64,000 nucleotides of DNA from Maledivibacter halophilus (GTDB lineage: Bacteria; Bacillota; Clostridia; Peptostreptococcales; Caminicellaceae): NCBI RefSeq assembly GCF_900167445.1, contig NZ_FUZT01000007.1:273389-337388 (forward strand), read 5' to 3'. Under the pieces are notes generated by a model. That model saw only the letters and a list, made by a program, of their open reading frames with translations, did not search any database and was not told the origin of the DNA. A program made the translations under genes and the position numbers. This document shows, piece by piece, positions 45,863 through 54,900 of this stretch. Every line of letters starts with the position of its first letter. The stretch's first letter is position 1.

Positions 45863-45886
45863 GCTAGTAACATTGAAGCTACTAGC
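45863..45886 (-). terminator. Rho-independent terminator upstream of mobC
   Basis: GCTAGTA / TACTAGC, 10-base loop, then TTTTTT on the minus strand. Follows the 45891-46196 gene. Confidence 0.65.
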
Positions 45887-45890
45887 CTTT

Positions 45891-46196
45891 CTATAAATGA
45901 TTTAATTTTTTTATAATCCTCATGCCATCAATTTGACCTTGTAAATATATCTGACTACTTTCTATAATGACAATTGCAAAATACATTTCAATAAACTTAT
46001 CTATTAAGTTTCCATCTTCTCCATGAAGTCTTTGTGATAAACGCTCTGTTCCCTCTAAAATCTCACTAAATTCCTTACGAAGAATTTTATATTCTTCATT
46101 GTTCTTTTTTAGCCCTTTTAGAATTTCTTCTCTATATTCTGCAGTAAATTGTTCTAGGCTTTCATAAAATATTTTTTCATCTACAATAGCATCCAT
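45891..46196 (-). CDS. Hypothetical helical protein near oriT
   Basis: 101 aa, GGGGAGGGG upstream of the ATG. Predicted coiled, Glu-rich (EILKGLKKNNEEYKILRKEF), no motif known to me. Lies between the candidate oriT and mobC, a place often held by small relaxosome accessory proteins; function unknown. Confidence 0.65.
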   Translation of the reverse strand: MDAIVDEKIFYESLEQFTAEYREEILKGLKKNNEEYKILRKEFSEILEGTERLSQRLHGEDGNLIDKFIEMYFAIVIIESSQIYLQGQIDGMRIIKKLNHL

Positions 46197-46282
46197 TCCT
46201 TACCCCTCCCCAAAGTCATTAAAGATATTGTAATATTACTAAAAAACAAAGTCTAGTTTTGGATGAATTTATTTTTAAGGGT

Positions 46283-46389
46283 TTGGGCATAGCCCAATAT
46301 TAAGGGGCTGGGGATATCCCCAGAAAGCTACTTTGTTTAACAAAGTGGAAGCTTGCCCGCAGGAAGGCATAGCCTTCTGAGGACTGCGG
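46283..46389. other. Candidate origin of transfer (oriT): cluster of four palindromes
   Basis: In 107 bases: TTGGGCATAGCCCAA (46283-46297); a perfect 16-bp palindrome CTGGGGATATCCCCAG (46308-46323); ACTTTGTT-T-AACAAAGT (46330-46346); and a nested hairpin CCGCAG...CTGCGG (46357-46362/46384-46389) around GAAGGC-ATA-GCCTTC (46363-46377). G+C is much higher than nearby. Position just before the 101-aa gene, mobC and the relaxase is the usual one for oriT of MobP systems. The nick site cannot be set from sequence. Confidence 0.65.
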
Positions 46390-46416
46390 TTTTATTAGGA
46401 TATTGAAAATAAATAT

Positions 46417-47250
46417 CTACTTCTTTTTATAAGTAAGGGTCACTACATCCTTTACATTTTTCTTAGAAAGTAGTTCTAACCCTACTCTATCAACACCACT
46501 TTTAAATAACGGAATTCCCTCTCCTAAAATAACAGGCAATATAGTTATCTGATATTCATCTATTAAATTATCCTCTATAAAATCATGTATTAAGTCTGCC
46601 CCACCTATTAACCATACATATTTACCTGATTGTTGTTTCAATGATTTTACTAAATCCACAGGTGGTATACGGATAAATTCAACATTTTCATCTGCTCCTG
46701 TTCTTGTTTTGCTATAAACATAACTCCTCACATTTTGGTAGGGGTATTCTCCAAAGCCAAGAACTTGGTCGTATGTTTTTCTACCCATTATGACCGTATC
46801 AATAGTTTTATAGAACTCATCATAATCTGTATCTTCTATGTTAGCATATTCCTCTAGCCAATCTATTCCTCCATCTTTATCAGCAATATATCCATCCAAA
46901 CTCATGGCTATATATAATATGATTTTTTTATTAAATACAAACTTACCATTATCCTCAATTAGTAATCCCTCTTTAACCATTTTAGCTCTGTATTTTTCCT
47001 TTTTGCTTATGAAATGCTTGTATACTTCATCCTCTGGAATCCATATTTGTCTTTCTTCTATTTTTTCCATGACTGCATCTATAATATCATAGTTTTGTTT
47101 ATTGTTAGGAAATACTCCCTTTGTCATGACGTATGCCTTACACTGAGCATATAGTTCATGGGCAATAAACTCTTTTTGACTATGTTTTAGTTGAGAGTAC
47201 TTCTTATTTGTTTGCAAAAGCCTTCCATCTACTTTTTTATGATTTTTCAT
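46417..47250 (-). CDS. Dihydrofolate-reductase-like (RibD C-terminal type) protein with extra N-terminal domain
   Basis: 277 aa. From about residue 110 (KKIILYIAMSLDGYIADKDGGIDWL) it matches the YwjB/YyaP/RibD-C DHFR-like fold, with VIMGRKTYDQVL and VWLIGGADLIHDF as NADPH-site segments. The first 105 residues are a separate helical domain (MKNHKKVDGRLLQTNKKYSQ) that I think exists alone in other Clostridia. True substrate unknown; not a clear trimethoprim-resistance DHFR. SD AGGAGG before ATG 47250. Confidence 0.75.
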   Translation of the reverse strand: MKNHKKVDGRLLQTNKKYSQLKHSQKEFIAHELYAQCKAYVMTKGVFPNNKQNYDIIDAVMEKIEERQIWIPEDEVYKHFISKKEKYRAKMVKEGLLIEDNGKFVFNKKIILYIAMSLDGYIADKDGGIDWLEEYANIEDTDYDEFYKTIDTVIMGRKTYDQVLGFGEYPYQNVRSYVYSKTRTGADENVEFIRIPPVDLVKSLKQQSGKYVWLIGGADLIHDFIEDNLIDEYQITILPVILGEGIPLFKSGVDRVGLELLSKKNVKDVVTLTYKKK

Positions 47251-47351
47251 TAAATCCTCCTATCCATTCAATATATTGTAATTTCACCTAATACAATATT
47301 CGCCATACATCTTATCCATCCTTTGTTATTGGATATACCTATTTTATAAAA

Positions 47352-47388
47352 ACACCCCCATTCTATCTATACAATAAAATGAGGGTGT
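47352..47388 (-). terminator. Rho-independent terminator
   Basis: ACACCCTCATT / AATGGGGGTGT on the minus strand (one mismatch), then TTTT. Follows the 65-aa gene. Confidence 0.65.
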
Positions 47389-47452
47389 AAAAATGCCTTG
47401 AATAGCATTTACATATAAGATTATTTATTACCTTACATTAACAACAAGCTGA

Positions 47453-47650
47453 TTAATAGGTATTGGTCTGATATTCCACATACCTCTTTTCGGCTTTCCC
47501 CACAAGCCTGATTAAATCTTCATGTATCTTCTGTAATAGATACCCCTCTTCGTTAAAACGTTCCTCACTATCTTTAGAAACAATTTTAGATTCTGCTTCA
47601 TCTATGATGTCAAATACCTTCCCTATAATCTCTACATAATCATTCTCCAC
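47453..47650 (-). CDS. Small hypothetical protein
   Basis: 65 aa, acidic, helical (MENDYVEIIGKVFDIIDEAE), with a GGAGG-type SD upstream and a terminator after it, so it is a complete small transcription unit or the end of one. No family known. Confidence 0.55.
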   Translation of the reverse strand: MENDYVEIIGKVFDIIDEAESKIVSKDSEERFNEEGYLLQKIHEDLIRLVGKAEKRYVEYQTNTY

Positions 47651-47766
47651 AGTTTTTCCTCCTTCATGTGATTAGAGTTTCTTTAAGAAACTTTTGTTAC
47701 TATAAGTATACATCACTTAAAGTGCAGATTATGTCAAACTGTGTAATAATTATAAATTATTTGTAT

Positions 47767-48108
47767 CTATAGGTCTCGCTGTCGATGTTTTAAAATGTCC
47801 TCTACTATATCTTTAGCTAATTCTATTTCATTTGGGGATAAATTTTTAAGCTTATTATATAGACTCTTTAAGTTATCTGGTTCATCAATTTCTTTTAGAC
47901 TATCTTTTAATAAGTATTCAGGGGAAACACCTAGTGCATTACATAGCTTTACAAATACTGGGATGCTCGGATATTTGGCAGCACTTTCAATTTGTCTTAC
48001 AAATGATGGCTCTATTTCGCATAACTCTGCTAGTTTATTAGACGTTATATTTCTTAACTTTCTAGTCTCCTTTAATCTTTTACCAAACATAACCTTATTC
48101 ATTTTCAT
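47767..48108 (-). CDS. XRE-family regulator, second
   Basis: 113 aa from ATG 48108, with GGGTGGG upstream; GTG 48117 is possible. Helix-turn-helix at residues about 7-62 (FGKRLKETRKLRNITSNKLA). The C-terminal part ends in a helix with NLSPNEIELAKDIVEDILK, typical of ICE- and phage-borne XRE regulators. Likely controls the maintenance genes around it. No peptidase partner next to it, unlike the pair at 2.1-3.0 kb. Confidence 0.8.
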   Translation of the reverse strand: MKMNKVMFGKRLKETRKLRNITSNKLAELCEIEPSFVRQIESAAKYPSIPVFVKLCNALGVSPEYLLKDSLKEIDEPDNLKSLYNKLKNLSPNEIELAKDIVEDILKHRQRDL

Positions 48109-48238
48109 AACACCCACCCGTTTCTTATAGTTTCATTAGTTACTATAAGATTACACGATTGTTTTTTGATTAGATAGCATCTTTTAGAAACATAAGTTAC
48201 TATTAGTATCTTGTGTGTTAATAAATTATTTATTCATA

Positions 48239-49057
48239 CTACATTTCTAATTCCTCATTGTCTTCTTGAACATGGGACACATTAGGATAAGCATTCATCA
48301 TTTTTTCATAATGCTCCTTATATATTTCTGCATTTTCTATTTCTAAGGTTGGTGACTCTACTTTATTACTGACTTTATTATCTTGTTTTTCAGTGGCTTT
48401 ATCAGGTATTTCCTTTTCTACTTCTATCTTTTTAAATAAGTTAGTCTTAAGTGATTCAATATTTCTCCTTGAAATTTCAATTTTTCCCGCTTCGTAAACC
48501 TTTCTAATCCCCTCTATTTCTTTGGCTCCTCTAACCCTACCATTATCTTGTTTAATACATTTATTGATTAGGTCTATAGGTAATTCATTATCAAGACCTA
48601 TGCGAACTTCTCGCATTTGCTGTGGCGTTAAATAGGATTGACTAATTAAGAATTCTACCTGCCTTTTATTCAAGCCACTTTCAAAGCCTTTTCTTATCTC
48701 TTCCATCTGTTCAGGCAGTAGGGTAGCTTTAGCATACATTTCAACCTGGGAATTGCTGAGATTTCCTTCAAGCCCAAGTCTTACTTCTTTCATTTGAATG
48801 TGTGTAAGGGTTGGTTTGTTGGCATATAAAGCTACTTGTAGCTTGCTTAAGCCGTTTTCCATACCTGTTCTAATTTCATTCATTTGCTTGTGATTTAAAA
48901 TATCGTGAGCATACATTTTTATCTGGGATACTGCAAGACCAGCCCTTAAACCTTCCATTACTTCATTATGCTGCATTCTGTTAAGATCAGCAACTTCTAA
49001 CTCCTTTAAACTATGGCGATATTTAATTTTCTCAAAAAAATCTTTGATGACACCCAT
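48239..49057 (-). CDS. Helical-repeat protein with five ~32-residue repeats
   Basis: 272 aa. Residues about 28-160 carry five copies of a unit (L)xxxQMxEIRxGLExGLSxxQVxxYA, e.g. HKQMNEIRTGMENGLSKLQV, HIQMKEVRLGLEGNLSNSQV, PEQMEEIRKGFESGLNKRQV, PQQMREVRIGLDNELPIDLI. The tail is charged and unfolded. Similar repeats (EIRLGLEKGLDVSVYA) occur in other ICE proteins of Firmicutes. Probably a protein- or DNA-binding scaffold; function unknown. Confidence 0.7.
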   Translation of the reverse strand: MGVIKDFFEKIKYRHSLKELEVADLNRMQHNEVMEGLRAGLAVSQIKMYAHDILNHKQMNEIRTGMENGLSKLQVALYANKPTLTHIQMKEVRLGLEGNLSNSQVEMYAKATLLPEQMEEIRKGFESGLNKRQVEFLISQSYLTPQQMREVRIGLDNELPIDLINKCIKQDNGRVRGAKEIEGIRKVYEAGKIEISRRNIESLKTNLFKKIEVEKEIPDKATEKQDNKVSNKVESPTLEIENAEIYKEHYEKMMNAYPNVSHVQEDNEELEM

Positions 49058-49199
49058 TATCTCCCCTCCTTCACATGACTAGTCCCTATTATCATCATGA
49101 ATGTTATCTTTTTTGAATATATAACTTTAAGGGTGGAATATGTTTTAGTATGAACTTTTTAAGATGTCTTCCATCATAATATTCTTGTAATGAGACATA

Positions 49200-49240
49200 A
49201 AAAATACCGTAAATTCATTTCTGAATAATACGGTATTTTT
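49200..49240. terminator. Bidirectional terminator-like hairpin
   Basis: AAAAATACCGTA / TACGGTATTTTT (12 bp) with an inner ATTCA/TGAAT pair; A-run and T-run on either side make it work in both directions. Lies between the DUF3592-like and the repeat-protein genes. Confidence 0.65.
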
Positions 49241-49316
49241 GATAATTATTCGTTTTTGAGTCGTGACGTTAAATTATAATTAGTACGCCCCGTATGCTAA
49301 CATTATACTCATTATT

Positions 49317-49721
49317 CTATAGTGAACTCTTAGATTTCAAATAGACCATTATTGCTAAACACAAAATTCCTATAATCAAAAAAACTCTTTCTTTTTTCCA
49401 GTTTGGTGTAAATATTACGCTTGGATTATCTTTAAAGTAAGCAACTTCTATTTCATCACCCACAGAAGAATTCATCGAAACTTGAATTCTTTTTGATGAT
49501 ATATATTCTTTTCCATCAACCCAGAATCGTACATACGCCCACTTCGAATTGTTTATTTTCATTGTTTCTGGCATAGCAGTCGCTGTCTCTATAATAGTTG
49601 CATTTACATAATTTATTTTTTCTTTATTTAGCATAATACTTACATGCTGATAAATAGCATAAACTATACAAAAAACAGCAGCAGCTCCAAACAATAAAAT
49701 TGCTAATCCATTTTCATCCAT
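49317..49721 (-). CDS. DUF3592-like membrane protein
   Basis: 134 aa. Membrane helices at both ends (LAILLFGAAAVFCIVYAIY and VFLIIGILCLAIMVYLK) enclose a beta domain (KWAYVRFWVDGKEYISSKRI ... VGDEIEVAYFKDNPSVIF), the layout of DUF3592 proteins. No defined role. It has its own promoter region with palindromic sites upstream, so it may be a cargo gene. Confidence 0.7.
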   Translation of the reverse strand: MDENGLAILLFGAAAVFCIVYAIYQHVSIMLNKEKINYVNATIIETATAMPETMKINNSKWAYVRFWVDGKEYISSKRIQVSMNSSVGDEIEVAYFKDNPSVIFTPNWKKERVFLIIGILCLAIMVYLKSKSSL

Positions 49722-49803
49722 AATACTTCCTCCTTTTAGATCTACAATTATCTTCTAATTATGTATAGCCATTTACATTATTGCATGGTTACTACCCACT
49801 ATC

Positions 49804-49863
49804 TTGCTAATTAGATTTATCTAGCAATAAAATTATACCATATTTTCTATATTGCTATAGCAA
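49804..49863 (-). promoter_or_regulatory. Four TTGCTA half-sites around a TATAAT box
   Basis: TTGCTA at 49804-49809 and its complement TAGCAA at 49822-49827 form one inverted pair (12-base gap); TTGCTATAGCAA at 49852-49863 is a second, gapless pair. A minus-strand TATAAT lies between them (near 49832-49837). The gene downstream is the DUF3592-like one. Looks like an operator for an unknown repressor. Confidence 0.45.
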
Positions 49864-49972
49864 ATTCTTAATTTTTAAATGCCGTACTATTCAGCTTTCA
49901 AAGAACATTATTCGTATTTTCAATCTTAATAATTACGTCACATAGTTTTCAAATTTTGCAACTTAACCATAG

Positions 49973-50908
49973 CTAAAGCTGCATACCCTCTGTTTTCTCA
50001 TAATCATTTAATCTATTGTGCATAACAATTAAATCCTCATTAAAATCCTTTGCTGTTGGCAAATGCTTTAATATCTGAAATCTCTCTCCAAACCTTTCTT
50101 GAATTTGTTGCGAAAAAAAATGACCCTCTTGGTCATTATCAAGACAGAGGATCATTTTCTTTATGGCTGGATGTTGGCTAGTATAGTATTCAATAGGCAA
50201 ATAGGAGGTTCCACCCATTGAAATCATATGATGATGGAAAGCTTTTATTTTATATATCTTGGCTAATGTCATATAGCTCATTAAGTCAATGGGACTTTCA
50301 AAGATTAATAAAGTATCATTTGTTCCTTCTCTATGGAAGGGGTAAGTCTTATCAGAGCCCCATAGATCTTTCCTAAACTGTTTCCTACCAGTGCCCCTTA
50401 GACTTGCAAATTTAGGTTCATTTTCATTGTTGTAACCAACAAATACACAGTTTCTTTTCTCATCTTCGTAAAGCTGCTTATTCTTTACAAATTCTTGGAC
50501 TACATCCCCATGAATTTTTCTAGTATAAATAAGATAGGCAAAAATATGCTTGTAGGTGCTGTTTCTTCTTGGTAATACTAACTCTCTTTTTTCATCAATA
50601 TCCTTAGGGGGTGGTTCTACTTGTGGTAATGCATCATGGGGTATATCTAATAATTCTTTTACTGCATCTACGCATGATATATTTTCAAGTTCCATTAAAA
50701 ACTGTATGGCTCCCCCTCCTTTTCCCCTTGAAAACCAGTTCCACTTTGTACCATCTCCTTTAATATATAGTCCTCCATATCCAGGTATTTTATAGGAGCG
50801 TGGGGTAACTTTTCTAACATCATAACCACGATTCTTAGCTAAGGCAATAATATTTACATTACTGGCTTCTCTTAGCTGTTCTTCTGAAAATCTTCTTTCC
50901 TTATACAC
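49973..50908 (-). CDS. TOPRIM/DUF3991-type primase-like protein
   Basis: 311 aa, GTG start with GGGGGG before it. N-terminal DnaG-like zinc-free region (VNIIALAKNRGYDVRKV ... KWNWFSRGKGGGAIQFLMEL, residues about 18-75), then a TOPRIM domain with LLIFESPIDLMSY and ILCLDNDQEGH. Such proteins travel with conjugative elements and probably act in priming or processing DNA after transfer. Ends the parA-parB-helicase-radC run. Confidence 0.8.
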   Translation of the reverse strand: MYKERRFSEEQLREASNVNIIALAKNRGYDVRKVTPRSYKIPGYGGLYIKGDGTKWNWFSRGKGGGAIQFLMELENISCVDAVKELLDIPHDALPQVEPPPKDIDEKRELVLPRRNSTYKHIFAYLIYTRKIHGDVVQEFVKNKQLYEDEKRNCVFVGYNNENEPKFASLRGTGRKQFRKDLWGSDKTYPFHREGTNDTLLIFESPIDLMSYMTLAKIYKIKAFHHHMISMGGTSYLPIEYYTSQHPAIKKMILCLDNDQEGHFFSQQIQERFGERFQILKHLPTAKDFNEDLIVMHNRLNDYEKTEGMQL

Positions 50909-50920
50909 CCAATCCCCCCA

Positions 50921-51649
50921 TTAAAATTCTAATTCTTCCTCATCTTCATTAACAAAGACTTCTTCCCCTCTAGTAAATGAGTCTTCTTTCACTTTATTAT
51001 CTAATACAATAGGATCATATTTTGCGGATTTAAGTGTCATAACAGGTAAGTGCCCTTTTTGAGCCAATGATGAATAGTTATTTCCTCCAACAACAATATG
51101 ATCCAATACTCGAATATTGAGGGGGTGAAATATATCAACCATTCGCTGTGTTATACTCTTATCTTCAATAGTAAAATTAAGTGTTCTGCCTGGATGATTA
51201 TGGGATAGTATTAAGCCTGTACAATCGTTAGCAATTGCCAGTTTTAGAATATTTCTTGGAAAGACTTGTGTCATATTAACTGTTCCTTCTGAAACAATTC
51301 TTGTTTCTATAACACTATTGCTATTATCTAAAAATGCAACTGCAAACCGTTCTTTATCCTTCATTCCACCAAGTAAGGATACGAAATATTCACCTGCTTC
51401 TTTGGCACTTCCAAGTTTAATACGATTTTCTTCTTCTTTCATTCTTAGTACTAGATAAGAAGATATAAATTCATTTAAGGTATTAATTTTCTTCAGTTGA
51501 CCTTCAGTGGGCTCAACTACCATTGGATGTTCAAGAATATTAAACAGATTGTGTTCTTTAGAATAATTTTTAATCTTTCTTATGGAGATACCTGTCAAAG
51601 CATTTAAGCTCTTTAAAAAGGATTCAGAAGACTGAATCTTTCTAGCCAC
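50921..51649 (-). CDS. radC: RadC-like JAMM/MPN protein
   Basis: 242 aa from GTG 51649, which overlaps the previous stop by 8 bases and has AAGGTGGTGG upstream. C-terminal half holds the JAMM metal motif SHNHPGRTLNFTIED near residue 147. Plasmid and ICE RadC-type proteins are linked with anti-restriction and DNA processing, without proven activity. N-terminal helical region about 100 aa. Confidence 0.85.
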   Translation of the reverse strand: MARKIQSSESFLKSLNALTGISIRKIKNYSKEHNLFNILEHPMVVEPTEGQLKKINTLNEFISSYLVLRMKEEENRIKLGSAKEAGEYFVSLLGGMKDKERFAVAFLDNSNSVIETRIVSEGTVNMTQVFPRNILKLAIANDCTGLILSHNHPGRTLNFTIEDKSITQRMVDIFHPLNIRVLDHIVVGGNNYSSLAQKGHLPVMTLKSAKYDPIVLDNKVKEDSFTRGEEVFVNEDEEELEF

Positions 51650-51893
51650 TTTGACCACCACCTTGACTAGAGTCATTCGATTCTCCTTTATATAGTGCAT
51701 CAACAACATTTCTTAAAGCTATTATTTTATCCTTTACAGTCATTGAAATATCATATTCTTCAATGTTTAGTAAAAATGTGTTTATTCCAAATGAATCCAC
51801 TGCCTCTTTTATGATGGTTTTATCCTTGGATGTTGGATTTGCCAGTTCTTCAATTGCTTTTAATAATTTTGTATTTTCCTTGTCTATTGTCAT
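51642..51893 (-). CDS. Small hypothetical protein upstream of radC
   Basis: 83 aa, AGGAGATG SD before ATG 51893. Acidic helical protein ending in a Gly/Ser/Gln tail (SNDSSQGGGQSG) that arises where it overlaps the start of radC. Co-translated with its neighbours; unknown function. Confidence 0.65.
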   Translation of the reverse strand: MTIDKENTKLLKAIEELANPTSKDKTIIKEAVDSFGINTFLLNIEEYDISMTVKDKIIALRNVVDALYKGESNDSSQGGGQSG

Positions 51894-51915
51894 GTTTCAA
51901 TCATCTCCTAAATAA

Positions 51916-54900
51916 TTAAATTTCTTCATTATCATTGGCTTTATCTTCTTCATAAGTATCAAGCTCTTTATCATTTAAATCTTCATCATCTACAATATTT
52001 TCATCAGGCTCTTTATTCATGTCAAGCTGTATATTGAGCTCAAACTGTCTCTTTAATGCCCTTTCTAAACTAGCTTGGTGGGCAAAGGGTTTCTGAAATT
52101 CTTCCTTTGCCTGTTTCATGTTACGGTTCAATTCCTCCACTCTTATTTCATGGTCTTCTATTCTTTTTTCTAGACTGTCAAGGATATTTTCTAGTTTCAT
52201 CATATTGCCATGGGGACTATCTGAAAAGCTTGCAAAATAAGATTTACTGCCATGAAGGGTCATTCCATTGTCACTACTATATGCACTTTTGGATATAGAT
52301 AATTCAAAGCCTTTAAAGCTTCCAACGGATTTCTTTTCACCCTCTTTTAATCCCTGTAGAATGGCTAACATATATGTTCCTGCTTTTTCTCTCTCATGAA
52401 ATACCCTGCCTTCAATAGTCATCTTAAATTCCTGTTCTTGAGCCATATCTCTTTTTTCAATATCCTTTATAAGACATTCAATAATTTCTTCCTGTCTTTT
52501 GATTTCCATTGGATATTTATATAAAAATCTATCTTCTAATGAGTACTTATTGCTGTCATAGTCTGCTTTTAAGAGAGTTAGTCTGGATACTTCATTGTCA
52601 ACCTCCATCTTTTGTTTAATTAGTGGATTTCCTGTGGCAATTGCCTTTACTTCCGCATAAGACAATACGGTTTCGTCAATATCCTCAGCACTTCTTGAAA
52701 CAGATTTTGAAGTCATTATTTGTGAAATGAATCGCTGCTTATTCTCCACCAGTTGCCACATATAGCTGTCAAAGGTTGACTGGGTTACATATTTGTAAAT
52801 ACTTACTTCTTCATTTTCATTGCCTTGTCTAAGTATTCGCCCTTCCCGTTGCTCTAAATCAGCAGGTCTCCAAGGGCAGTCAAGGTGGTGAAGTGCTATT
52901 AACTTCTGCTGCACATTAGTCCCTGTTCCACATTTAGCCGTTGAACCAATCAATATTCTTTTGTTACCACTTCTCACATCTGCAAATAATTCTTCTCTTT
53001 GGACATCGGTCTTGGCATCATGGATAAAGCATATTTCATCAGCAGGAATGCCCTTCTTAATTAGCTCTTCTTTCATATAGGTGTAAACTGAAAAACGCCC
53101 ATCATTTGTGGGCGTTCCTGTATCAGAGAATATAAGTTGTGTTCCTTTTATATCCCTGCTATCTATATATTCTTTATAAACTGCATCAATACAACGATTC
53201 ACCTTAGAATCTGGAAAATTAGGGGCATTAGGGTCAAGGGTACGTGGGTCTAATCCCAAAAGTCTTGCTTCATTGGTTACCTTAAGCATATTATCCACCC
53301 TCGGGTCTTCTCCACCTCTGATATTTTCTGCTCGTTTAGCATAAGTATCCATTTTCCTTGCAATGTAATCATTGCTTTCAGCTACAATAATTTTTGCCTT
53401 ACCACCCTTTAATTTAGGAACTGGTAGATTTATCATATCTGCTGTTTGTATATCTGCAACATTTTTAAACATGGTCATAAGTTCAGGCAGGTTTGTAAAT
53501 TTAGCAAATCTGTTTTTAATGCGATACCCCGTCCCCTCTGGTGACAACTCTAATGCCGATACTACCTCACCAAATTGTGCTGCCCAACTATCAAAATGCT
53601 TTAATCCTCGACTTTCAAGTTCTTTACTTTGTAAATAACGCTGCATCACAAAAAGCTCTGTTATGGAATTAGAGATAGGGGTACCTGTGGCAAAAACAAC
53701 TCCTTTTTCACCACCATTCATTTCTTGAATGTATTGGGTTTTCATTAGCATATCACTAGCTTTCTTTGCCTTTGACTGCCCTACACCAGCTACATTTCGC
53801 ATCTTTGAAAAAACTGCACAGTTTTTATAATAATGGGCTTCATCTAGATAAATAGCATCTACACCTAATTCTTCAAAATTAATCACCTGATCTTTTTTTG
53901 TATCATGTAGTTTTTTAAGTTCTGTCTCTAGCTTTTTCTTTTCTGCTTCCATTTGCTTTATAGACCAGTTCTGTCCCCTTTCTTTTTTTGACTGGTCAAT
54001 ACCTTCCATAAGATCGTTGATTTGCTGTTTAATCATGAGTTCCTGACGTTCTATGGATACAGGTATTTTCTCAAACTGACTATGTCCAATAACAATAGCA
54101 TCATAATTCCCTGTTGCTATTCTCGATACGAACCTTTGCCTATTTTTCTTTTGAAAATCCTTCTTGGTTGTAACAAGTACCTTTGAATTAGGATAGAGTC
54201 TTAAAAACTCTGAACCAAAGTCCTGGGTAATATGATTCGGCACAACGAAAATAGCCTTTTTAATAATCCCCATCCTTTTTTGTTCCATGCAGCTGGCAAT
54301 CATTTCAAAGGTTTTGCCGGCCCCCACTGAATGTGCCAACAATGTATTACCACCGTAAATAGTTCTAGCAATAGCGTTAACTTGATGGGGTCTTAGTTTA
54401 ATATCTGGATTCATTTCTGGAAAAGTTAAATGGCTTCCATCATATTCCCTTAATCTGATGTTATTGAAATTTTCATTATAAAAATCCACATATTTTTTCC
54501 GTCGATTAGGGTCTTTAAATATCCATTCCTTAAAGGCTTGTTTAATAAGACTTTGTTTTTCTCTTGCTAACATAGTCTCCTTTTTATTGAGTACATATTT
54601 TACTTTATCCCCTTCTTCTACTCTATCCTTTACAGTGACATTTTTTAGATTTAAAGTGTCTTCAATGATATAATAGGCATTCATTCTCTTTGTCCCATAG
54701 GTTTCTCTTGCAGCTACTGAATATCCATCTAATCCTTTTCCATTAATGGTATAGCTGGTATTGTAATCATTGTAGGTTAAGCAAATTTCATCTCTCGCAC
54801 CTGTCTTATTTTTATAATAATGTGGTGTCTTTAAAAGCTCATAGATAAACTGTTCATAGTCTTTATTATCAATCCAAGTTGTCCCCAATCTCACATCAAT

